A DNA stretch of 64,000 nt from Stictocephala bisonia (Eukaryota > Arthropoda > Insecta > Hemiptera > Membracidae): the NCBI GenBank assembly GCA_035578905.1, contig JAQJVL010002552.1:1-64000 (forward strand). The letters are read 5' to 3'. The notes under the pieces are model-generated. The model was not told where the DNA came from and did not search any database. It worked only from the letters and a program-made list of their open reading frames with translations. Numbering within the stretch: position 1 is the stretch's first letter; each line of letters opens with the position of its first letter. This document shows, one piece after another, positions 27,409-35,268 of the stretch. The translations under genes and the position numbers were made by a program.

Positions 27409-27519
27409 TAATCGGAGTTTCATGTCTGGACAGGCGCGTGACCTAATTGCCCCAACAGTACTACACAGGATGACGTAATCGAAGTTTCAGTCTGGACAGG
27501 CGCGTGACCCAATTGCCCC
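27409..27519. promoter_or_regulatory. Duplicated upstream element of the left PolB promoter
   Basis: A ~46-bp block (CGTAATCGGAGTTTCATG, TCTGGACAGGCGCGTGACC, TAATTGCCCC) occurs at 27409-27456 and again, slightly changed, at 27474-27519. It lies just upstream of the first TATA box. The duplication suggests paired binding sites controlling PolB. Confidence 0.5.
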
Positions 27520-27886
27520 CCCTCCCTCATCCATCCCTATATAAACGACCAACACATTCAACCTTTCTCACTTCTGCTCTTGCGCTCGTACTGATCAGAC
27601 GTGTCCTCACTTTGCTCCTACTTGTTATTAAATACAATTATCTTATAATTTATATTTTGACCTTTGTTCTTTGTGCGATATTTTGAATTTGTTTCACCCC
27701 TTTCCCCCCCCCCTCATCCATCCCTATATAAACGACCAACACATTCAATCTTTCTCACTTCTGCTCTTGCACTCGTACTGATCAGACGTGTCCTCACTTT
27801 GCTCCTACTCGTTATTAAATACAATTATCTTATAATTTATATTTTGACCTTTGTTCTTTGTACGGTATTTTGAATTTGTTTCAATA
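27519..27886 (+). promoter_or_regulatory. Tandemly duplicated TATA promoter of the left PolB gene (187-bp offset)
   Basis: TATATAAA occurs at 27538-27545 and again at 27725-27732. Each copy is preceded by CCTCATCCATCCC and followed by CGACCAACACATTCAA and about 140 bp of near-identical leader. The whole block is a direct duplication with a 187-bp offset. The second copy would start transcription roughly 190 bp upstream of the PolB ATG. The first copy would yield a leader containing the second promoter. Confidence 0.75.
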
Positions 27887-27946
27887 TTAACAAACTTATC
27901 TTGTAAAGTAAATTAACGTTTGTAATTTTCCGTTTAATTACCAAAT

Positions 27947-30900
27947 ATGGAATCCTTTGCCATTAACAATAACCTAGTCACCATCTCCCGCCAATTTGAC
28001 ACTTCCGGTTCCGATCTCCTTACCGTTCTGACTGTACATAAAAATAAAATTATGTCCGAAATAAATAACCACCTAAACAGGCTCGGGGGAGTTAAATGGT
28101 ACCTTGCGGTACAAATTAAATTCACAAAATTTGTTAACAACGAAGAAATCTCAACTACTCCATTCTTTCACGGCAAAACTCGTCCTTTGTTACCTTCCGA
28201 TTCTCTAGATATTCAGTATTCCGAGGCTACGGACAAAATTTTAGAAAGCGTGGCTAAGTGGGTGAGCCAGGGAAGTGGGTGGGTAATAGAAAATGTTTTA
28301 CGACTCGATCTGTTTATTGTTAAATTTCAACCTTTGTACGCCTCTTCTTTCATACCCACCCCGAAAAAAATTTCTCACGCCAAACAGGGAATTGTAAATA
28401 TTAAAAATTACGATCAAAAATGTTTCCTGTACTGTGTACTTGCCCAATTGTACCCTGACCGAAATAGGCGAGTAAGCTATTATGAAATCTTAGAATCTAA
28501 ATTAAACATGTCTGGGATTAGCTATCCTGTCAAAATTACCGATTTAGATAACTTTGAAAAACTGAACCCTGCTATCTCTGTAAATGTATTTGGTTTTGAA
28601 AAAGACGAAATTTACCCTCTAAGAATAACCAAAGAAAAATTTAGAGCTCACCATGTAAACTTACTATTACTGACCACTGACACCACTACTCACTACTGCC
28701 TAATTACCAACTTGTCACGACTTTTAGCTCACTTGACTAAATACAACCCAACTTCATACTACTGTGACTACTGCCTACACAGATTTTCTTCTCAACTACG
28801 ACTTACTAACCACTTACCTTTGTGTTCACCACACGGTGCACAAAAGACCAGACTTCCTACTGATGACGAAAAATACATGTCTTTCAAAAATTACACACTA
28901 ACTCACAAAGTTCCCTTCACTATTTATTGTGATTTTGAATCTTTTGTTGTACCTATCCCTACTACACTCAATAATCCATCTACTTCACATACTACCAACA
29001 CTGCCCATCACGTACCTTCTGGCTTTTGCTACGTAATTATTGACAGTGATGGCAAACCAGTAAAGCAACCTAAAGTCTATAGCGGCCCCGACGTTGTAGA
29101 TACGTTTCTAAATTGTTTGATTGCAGAGTCTGAGGAACTCTTACCCATTATCAAAAAGAATATTCCTATCAATATGTCTCCGCAAGACAAAATTATTTTC
29201 CAAAATGCTACCACCTGTCACCTTTGTCAAAAACCTTTACATGGAGACAAAGTAGCTAATCATAATCACCTAACGGGGCAGTTCTTGGGACCCGCCCACA
29301 ATTCATGTAACTTAAATTATAAAGTTCCTAATCACATCCCAGTCTTTTTCCATAACCTCAGAGGTTATGACTGCCACCACTTGATCCAAGGGTTAGGTAA
29401 ATTCAAAAAAGAAAAACTGTCATGTATCGCTACAACCAGTGAGCGGTACATTTCAGTCACCCTTGAATCTTTACGATTTTTGGATTCCTTACAGTTCCTT
29501 AACGCTTCTTTGGACACACTCGTGTCCAACTTAGTTTCTGACGGGGCATCAAAATTCAAAATTTTAGGGCAGTGTATGACCAACACAGACTTACTACTAC
29601 GCAAAGGCGTCTTTCCCTACACTTACATGACAGACAAATCAAAATTTAACGAAACTGAACTGCCTCCCAAGGAGGCGTTCTTCAATGACCTGACCAAAAC
29701 ACCTATCACTGACGAAGACTACACACACGCACAGACTGTGTGGTCAACCTTTGGTATGACCACTTTGAAACAATATCACGACCTTTACTTACTCACAGAC
29801 GTACTATTACTTGCCGACGTGTTTGAAAATTTTAGAACTACCAGTATGACTTACTACGGTATTGACCCCTGTAACGTCTACTCTGCCCCCGGACTAGCAT
29901 GGAATTCCATGCTGAAAATGACAGACATACGTCTTGAACTACTCACAGACATTGACCAGCACCTCTTTGTCGAGTCTGGGATCCGGGGCGGTGTCTCCAT
30001 GATACCCAACCGGTACGCCCAGGCCAACAACCCTTACCTTCCTGACTTTGACAACAAAAAACCGACTAATTACTTACTTTACCTAGACTGTAATAATTTG
30101 TACGGGACAAGTATGTCAGATAGACTCCCAGAGTCTGATTTTAAGTGGATCGACCCACAGGACATTGACATTACAAAAGTACCCGACGACTCCGACACCG
30201 GTTACATTTTAGAAGTTGACTTACACTACCCTGACCATTTACACAACCTACATTCTGACTTTCCACTAGCCCCCGAACGAAAAATAGTTACAGACGACAT
30301 GCTTTCCCCCTACTGTAAGGACCTACTTCATGAACTCGACTATAAACCTCCAAAGACTGAAAAATTACTAACCACACTGTGTGACAAAACCAAGTACGTT
30401 GTACACTACAAGACTCTAAAACTTTACTTACAACTTGGACTTGTACTGACCAAAATTCACAGAGCTCTAAGTTTTAAACAGTCTGCCTGGTTAGCCCCAT
30501 TTATCAATTTTAATACAGAGAAAAGAAAAGAAGCCAAAAATAATTTTGAAAAAGATTTTTTTAAGTTAATGAACAACGCTACGTACGGGAAATCATTGGA
30601 AAATGTTAGGTCGCGTATTGATTTTAAACTAGTAAATAACGAAAAACAATTGGTCAAATGGACAGCTAGTCCCAGACTTAAAACATTTTTCGCATACAAT
30701 AAAGATATCGCGGGATTGGCTTTAAAAAAACAAACAATTTTCCTAAACAGACCCATTTATGTTGGATTTACAGTACTGGAAATTTCAAAATCAATAATGT
30801 ACAACTTTCACTACAACTGGGCAATTGCAAAGTATGGGAAAAACATAAAACTTTGTATGACTGACACAGACTCACTATTCTACAACGTATATACTCCCGA

Positions 30901-31405
30901 CGTTTACACAGATATGAAAAACGAATTACACCTTTTTGACACGTCCGACTATCCACCTAGCCACCCATGCTACAGTGTAGAAAACAAAAAAGCATTAGGA
31001 AAATTTAAAGACGAACTAAACTCAAATCCGGCTAGGGAAATAATTGGCTTGAGAGCGAAATGCTACTCCGTTCTAAATTCTAATCTAGAGGAAAAGAAGG
31101 TAGCCAAAGGCGTCCCCCGAGTCGCAATAAAAAAACAATTAAAACATGAAATGTATAAAGACTGTCTTTTAAATCATTCGTTAAAAACAACATCCACTCT
31201 AAACATCCGTAGTGAAAAACATAAAATTTACACACAAAATATTTCAAAATTATCACTTTCCCCTTTTGACGATAAAAGATACATCTTGGATAATGGAATT
31301 GATACACTAGCATACGGACACCATTTAATTAGTAAAAAACGAACTTTAGAACACGATCATGATTCCATTAATAAAAAACTAAAACTCACTGGAATGAGAT
31401 TGTAA
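27947..31405 (+). CDS. Protein-primed family B DNA polymerase, Polinton type (left arm copy)
   Basis: This 1152-residue protein would replicate a linear element by protein priming. The N-terminal part (about 145-255, with C159 and H249 in CFLYCVLAQL and THYCLI settings) resembles the cysteine-protease/OTU-like region found in metazoan Polinton polymerases. A C-C-H-C zinc-finger-like knot lies at 273-293 and a second Cys/His cluster at 424-454 (CHLC...HNH...HNSC). Exonuclease motifs are ExoI YCDFES (D329, E331), ExoII FHNLRGYD (N470, D475) and ExoIII YLLTD (Y614, D618). Polymerase motifs are A LDCNNLYG (D714), B KLMNNATYG (873-881) and C MTDTDS (D973, D975). The basic C-terminus (KKRTLE, INKKLKL) may be a nuclear signal. 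The start has a good context (A at -3, G at +4). No stop or frameshift interrupts it, so it looks functional. Codon 353 is Ala here and Thr in the right copy. Confidence 0.96.
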   Translation: MESFAINNNLVTISRQFDTSGSDLLTVLTVHKNKIMSEINNHLNRLGGVKWYLAVQIKFTKFVNNEEISTTPFFHGKTRPLLPSDSLDIQYSEATDKILESVAKWVSQGSGWVIENVLRLDLFIVKFQPLYASSFIPTPKKISHAKQGIVNIKNYDQKCFLYCVLAQLYPDRNRRVSYYEILESKLNMSGISYPVKITDLDNFEKLNPAISVNVFGFEKDEIYPLRITKEKFRAHHVNLLLLTTDTTTHYCLITNLSRLLAHLTKYNPTSYYCDYCLHRFSSQLRLTNHLPLCSPHGAQKTRLPTDDEKYMSFKNYTLTHKVPFTIYCDFESFVVPIPTTLNNPSTSHTTNTAHHVPSGFCYVIIDSDGKPVKQPKVYSGPDVVDTFLNCLIAESEELLPIIKKNIPINMSPQDKIIFQNATTCHLCQKPLHGDKVANHNHLTGQFLGPAHNSCNLNYKVPNHIPVFFHNLRGYDCHHLIQGLGKFKKEKLSCIATTSERYISVTLESLRFLDSLQFLNASLDTLVSNLVSDGASKFKILGQCMTNTDLLLRKGVFPYTYMTDKSKFNETELPPKEAFFNDLTKTPITDEDYTHAQTVWSTFGMTTLKQYHDLYLLTDVLLLADVFENFRTTSMTYYGIDPCNVYSAPGLAWNSMLKMTDIRLELLTDIDQHLFVESGIRGGVSMIPNRYAQANNPYLPDFDNKKPTNYLLYLDCNNLYGTSMSDRLPESDFKWIDPQDIDITKVPDDSDTGYILEVDLHYPDHLHNLHSDFPLAPERKIVTDDMLSPYCKDLLHELDYKPPKTEKLLTTLCDKTKYVVHYKTLKLYLQLGLVLTKIHRALSFKQSAWLAPFINFNTEKRKEAKNNFEKDFFKLMNNATYGKSLENVRSRIDFKLVNNEKQLVKWTASPRLKTFFAYNKDIAGLALKKQTIFLNRPIYVGFTVLEISKSIMYNFHYNWAIAKYGKNIKLCMTDTDSLFYNVYTPDVYTDMKNELHLFDTSDYPPSHPCYSVENKKALGKFKDELNSNPAREIIGLRAKCYSVLNSNLEEKKVAKGVPRVAIKKQLKHEMYKDCLLNHSLKTTSTLNIRSEKHKIYTQNISKLSLSPFDDKRYILDNGIDTLAYGHHLISKKRTLEHDHDSINKKLKLTGMRL

Positions 31406-31424
31406 CACATGGTTACTAACATGT

Positions 31425-31543
31425 CCGTAGAAACCCAATTTACGACATTGGATGGGCTCAACCCGACCGTAGTGCAATGTAAAAGCCTCGTACTGGGCGG
31501 ACCTTCTTCTTGATTACGGTAACTCCTACGCCAGGTAAGTAAT
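31425..31543 (-). ncRNA. U1 snRNA-like sequence (left arm)
   Basis: Read on the minus strand, the segment starts ATTACTTACCTGGCGTAG, carrying the ACTTACCTG that pairs with 5' splice sites. Stem-loop I has the loop AATCAAGAAG, close to the GATCACGAAG bound by U1-70K. Stem-loop II has ATTGCAC, the exact U1A-binding heptamer. Stem-loop III is CCAAT-GTCGTAA-ATTGG. Helix H can form between CGTAG near the 5' end and CTACG after stem-loop III. Thus the four-way junction is preserved while stem sequences have changed. No Sm site (AATTTTTG-type) follows, and stem-loop IV is absent or replaced by ACATGTTAGTAACCATGT. It lies antisense and convergent to the end of PolB. No snRNA promoter element was recognised, and expression is unproven. 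Confidence 0.72.
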
Positions 31544-31727
31544 GTTAAGTTAGTTTTAAGTAAACTCTTTTACCGTCAACCTTTAAAAAACAATCTGTAA
31601 AGTAAATTCTGTTATAATATGAACACTTTTGTGAGTTTACATAACTACAATTTATTAACGGATATCTCCAGCTCTGTGTGAATTTCTATAGAATACCGTA
31701 CCATCGAGGTGAGGGCGGCTCAAATTT

Positions 31728-31733
31728 AATAAA
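31728..31733 (+). terminator. Candidate poly(A) signal for left PolB
   Basis: AATAAA lies about 320 bases after the PolB stop codon and is the first canonical hexamer I see downstream. This would give a 3' UTR running antisense through the U1-like segment. Confidence 0.35.
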
Positions 31734-31737
31734 AAAT

Positions 31738-31925
31738 CGCCCGACTGTTCTCTAAGGCAGCTTTAAAACGTGTAAGACCTGAGGCGGTCCTGCAGCTTGG
31801 GGCTGGGCTAATCCCCGTAAGACCTTGAGTCGCAGTCCGGGCCCTCGTAAGGTACGTGTATGATTGAATGTTACACTCTATGGCTGGACAGTATCCGTAG
31901 GTCCCATGTGTGAGGGAGAGTAACC
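31738..31925. ncRNA. GC-rich island 1, candidate structured RNA (left arm)
   Basis: This stretch is far richer in G+C than its flanks (which are A/T runs) and has internal complementarity such as GGGGCTGGGCTAATCCCC and GTAGGT...ACCTAC-type pairs. Frames across it are short and protein-unlike. GC-rich islands in AT-rich DNA often mark structured RNA genes. I could not match it to U2, U4, U5, U6, tRNA or 5S. Strand is undetermined. Confidence 0.4.
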
Positions 31926-32149
31926 TACAAAAAAGAAAAAAACACAAAAACCTACTGTAAAAAACAGAATCAAAAAATAAAAACAAATTTATAAATAAAA
32001 ACCCCTTTGTGAGTCTGTACGTCACATTGAAAGGCTTCTCTAAGTAAAGTGATGTCTTTACTTACAGAGGGACCCAAATAAATACAAAAAATAAATAAAA
32101 AAATTATAAAAAAACCATAACTAAATAATACTGAGAGGTAGCATTTTGT

Positions 32150-32310
32150 TGGTTGGCTACCACCGTAGTGAGCGAGGTTGGGGCTCATTACACTAAAATA
32201 CCCGTGGGGGATACCAGTCCTCTATCGGGCGCGTCCCATGGGAATTGGGCAATGCCCTTCAGTTTTGCCTTCAGCTTACTTGAGGGTAGTGAGGAATTAA
32301 ATACTCACCG
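32150..32310. ncRNA. GC-rich island 2, candidate structured RNA (left arm)
   Basis: A second island in A/T-rich surroundings, containing GGTTGGCTACCACCGTAG, GAGCGAGGTTGGGGCTC, ATACCCGTGGGGGATACC and GGGCAATGCCC, all capable of local pairing. No known RNA family was recognised with confidence. A 62-codon frame crosses it but shows no protein-like signature. Confidence 0.4.
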
Positions 32311-32339
32311 TGAAAAAAACTGGTTAAATCAAAAACATT

Positions 32340-33055
32340 AATAAAATCTACGAGAAAGATCTTAGTAACATATGGTAAAACTTTCTATAAAAAGAGTAAA
32401 TTCAATCCAAAAGTAAGAAAAAAATCAAAGATACATACAAATTTCAGAAAAAGAGTCATTTTACATAAAAAATGTGTTGAAAAATGTTTCAAATCAAGGA
32501 AGAACTACCAACATAGTACTCTCCAAACCCCTTAAAATTTAGTTAAAATGTCAATAAATAGGGTTATTTGTGTACAAAATATGTTATAATTCCCTAAAAG
32601 CATTAAAATTCAGTGTCATAACAATGATGTTTGTTCTAAACCTTTAAAATTATCTAATAGACTCTTTATAAACTTAGTTTGTGCTCAAAACAACACACAA
32701 AAGACCAAACACAAACTCTACATATAAGACTCTTGGTTGACCACCCACCTACTCAACATACAACACCTCTGATACACCATTCCCTTGAACATTACATAAA
32801 ACCTGTGATATTCCACTCAATCACCAAACACACATGACTCTTAATAGACCAATCCACCTACCTCTGCACACACGATTCCTTAGGACACACCCTACACCCA
32901 CCACTCATCCTACAGACAAAACTCCTAGAGAACTACCCATCCACCATAAAAACACTATTTCTTCATATAATCATGTTTAAAAAATAACATTATTACACTG
33001 TAAGATAGGTTTAATATAGCTAAAGACCAAAAGTGTTACCTAAAATTCTGTTTTC
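32340..33055. other. AT-rich non-coding part of the left arm
   Basis: No gene or motif recognised. The mirror segment is at 33619-34334. Confidence 0.5.
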
Positions 33056-33057
33056 TC

Positions 33058-33300
33058 TAGAAATATGAGAAAAAATTAGGTTTAAAAACAATGAACACAG
33101 AAAAAATTAGGTTTAAAAACAATGAACACAGAAAAAATTAGGTTTAAAAACAATGAGAACAGAAAAAATTAGATTAAAAAAATGAACATAGAAAAAGTTA
33201 GGTTAAAAAAATGAACACAGAAAAAGTTAGGTTAAAAAAAGAACACAGAAAAAGTTAGGTTAAAAAAAAAAAAAAAAAAAACATAGAAAAAGTTAGGTTA
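33058..33300. repeat. Apex-proximal short tandem repeats (left side)
   Basis: About eight copies of AAAAATTAGGTTTAAAAAC plus AATGAACACAG, decaying inward to AAAAAGTTAGGTTAAAAAAA and a 20-base A run (33262-33281). The core GAAAAAGTTAGGTTA is also present in the outer terminal zone of the element and at 1-250. This suggests that the apex derives from a second terminus. Confidence 0.85.
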
Positions 33301-33377
33301 GCAAACATCAGAAAAGTAAGTCTAGCAAACAACCGAAAGGTTGATTGCTATCCTTACTTTTCTGATGTTTGCTAACC
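33296..33377. repeat. Palindrome apex: GAAA-capped hairpin with internal mismatches
   Basis: The arms meet in CAACC-GAAA-GGTTG (33330-33343). The stem continues outward with one A/A mismatch (33329/33344), TAGCAA/TTGCTA, two mismatches (33321-33322 against 33351-33352) and then perfect pairing from GTAAG outward. The loop is a GNRA-type tetraloop. Only here do the two arms differ by more than isolated changes. Confidence 0.9.
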
Positions 33378-33616
33378 TAACTTTTTCTATGTTTTTTTTT
33401 TTTTTTTTTTTTTACCTAACTTTTTCTGTGTTCTTTTTTTAACCTAACTTTTTCTGTGTTCATTTTTTTAACCTAACTTTTTCTATGTTCATTTTTTTAA
33501 TCTAATTTTTTCTGTTCTCATTGTTTTTAAACCTAATTTTTTCTGTGTTCATTGTTTTTAAACCTAATTTTTTCTGTGTTCATTGTTTTTAAACCTAATT
33601 TTTTCTCATATTTCTA
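33373..33616. repeat. Apex-proximal short tandem repeats (right side, mirror)
   Basis: Mirror image of 33058-33300, with a 22-base T run where the left arm has 20 A preceded by TT. This one-base length difference shifts the pairing sum by one inside the apex. Confidence 0.85.
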
Positions 33617-33618
33617 GA

Positions 33619-34334
33619 GAAAACAGAATTTTAGGTAACACTTTTGGTCTTTAGCTATATTAAACCTATCTTACAGTGTAATAATGTTATTTTTTAAACA
33701 TGATTATATGAAGAAATAGTGTTTTTATGGTGGATGGGTAGTTCTCTAGGAGTTTTGTCTGTAGGATGAGTGGTGGGTGTAGGGTGTGTCCTAAGGAATC
33801 GTGTGTGCAGAGGTAGGTGGATTGGTCTATTAAGAGTCATGTGTGTTTGGTGATTGAGTGGAATATCACAGGTTTTATGTAATGTTCAAGGGAATGGTGT
33901 ATCAGAGGTGTTGTATGTTGAGTAGGTGGGTGGTCAACCAAGAGTCTTATATGTAGAGTTTGTGTTTGGTCTTTTGTGTGTTGTTTTGAGCACAAACTAA
34001 GTTTATAAAGAGTCTATTAGATAATTTTAAAGGTTTAGAACAAACATCATTGTTATGACACTGAATTTTAATGCTTTTAGGGAATTATAACATATTTTGT
34101 ACACAAATAACCCTATTTATTGACATTTTAACTAAATTTTAAGGGGTTTGGAGAGTACTATGTTGGTAGTTCTTCCTTGATTTGAAACATTTTTCAACAC
34201 ATTTTTTATGTAAAATGACTCTTTTTCTGAAATTTGTATGTATCTTTGATTTTTTTCTTACTTTTGGATTGAATTTACTCTTTTTATAGAAAGTTTTACC
34301 ATATGTTACTAAGATCTTTCTCGTAGATTTTATT
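33619..34334. other. AT-rich non-coding part of the right arm
   Basis: Mirror of 32340-33055; no gene recognised. Confidence 0.5.
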
Positions 34335-34363
34335 AATGTTTTTGATTTAACCAGTTTTTTTCA

Positions 34364-34524
34364 CGGTGAGTATTTAATTCCTCACTACCCTCAAGTAAGC
34401 TGAAGGCAAAACTGAAGGGCATTGCCCAATTCCCATGGGACGCGCCCGATAGAGGACTGGTATCCCCCACGGGTATTTTAGTGTAATGAGCCCCAACCTC
34501 GCTCACTACGGTGGTAGCCAACCA
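34364..34524. ncRNA. GC-rich island 2, candidate structured RNA (right arm)
   Basis: Mirror copy of 32150-32310; no difference between the copies was noticed. Same considerations on identity and strand. Confidence 0.4.
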
Positions 34525-34748
34525 ACAAAATGCTACCTCTCAGTATTATTTAGTTATGGTTTTTTTATAATTTTTTTATTTATTTTTTGTATTTATTTGG
34601 GTCCCTCTGTAAGTAAAGACATCACTTTACTTAGAGAAGCCTTTCAATGTGACGTACAGACTCACAAAGGGGTTTTTATTTATAAATTTGTTTTTATTTT
34701 TTGATTCTGTTTTTTACAGTAGGTTTTTGTGTTTTTTTCTTTTTTGTA

Positions 34749-34936
34749 GGTTACTCTCCCTCACACATGGGACCTACGGATACTGTCCAGCCATAGAGTG
34801 TAACATTCAATCATACACGTACCTTACGAGGGCCCGGACTGCGACTCAAGGTCTTACGGGGATTAGCCCAGCCCCAAGCTGCAGGACCGCCTCAGGTCTT
34901 ACACGTTTTAAAGCTGCCTTAGAGAACAGTCGGGCG
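34749..34936. ncRNA. GC-rich island 1, candidate structured RNA (right arm)
   Basis: Mirror copy of 31738-31925. Its edges sit against T-rich runs (TTTTTTATTAAATTTG after 34936), which could act as a pol III stop if it is transcribed on the plus strand. That reading is speculative. Confidence 0.4.
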
Positions 34937-35130
34937 ATTTTTTATTAAATTTGAGCCGCCCTCACCTCGATGGTACGGTATTCTATAGAAATTCACACAG
35001 AGCTGGAGATATCCGTTAATAAATTGTAGTTATGTAAACTCACAAAAGTGTTCATATTATAACAGAATTTACTTTACAGATTGTTTTTTAAAGGTTGACG
35101 GTAAAAGAGTTTACTTAAAACTAACTTAAC

Positions 35131-35249
35131 ATTACTTACCTGGCGTAGGAGTTACCGTAATCAAGAAGAAGGTCCGCCCAGTACGAGGCTTTTACATTGC
35201 ACTACGGTCGGGTTGAGCCCATCCAATGTCGTAAATTGGGTTTCTACGG
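35131..35249 (+). ncRNA. U1 snRNA-like sequence (right arm)
   Basis: Mirror copy of the left-arm U1-like sequence, here on the plus strand starting ATTACTTACCTGG. The splice-site recognition segment, U1-70K-like loop, exact U1A heptamer ATTGCAC, stem-loop III and helix H are all retained, and there is no Sm site. It points outward and is convergent with the right PolB gene, ending about 20 bases from its stop codon. Confidence 0.72.
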
Positions 35250-35268
35250 ACATGTTAGTAACCATGTG

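Noticed and set aside
31738..31925. GC-rich island 1 as U2, U4, U5 or U6 snRNA
   Set aside because: No branch-point-recognition, ACAGAGA, or U5 loop sequence could be found on either strand.
34374..34524. GC-rich island 2 as a 7SK RNA
   Set aside because: Only a 12-base word (CCGATAGAGGAC-like) and a nearby GGGTAT agree with 7SK as remembered; the diagnostic 5' hairpin is absent.
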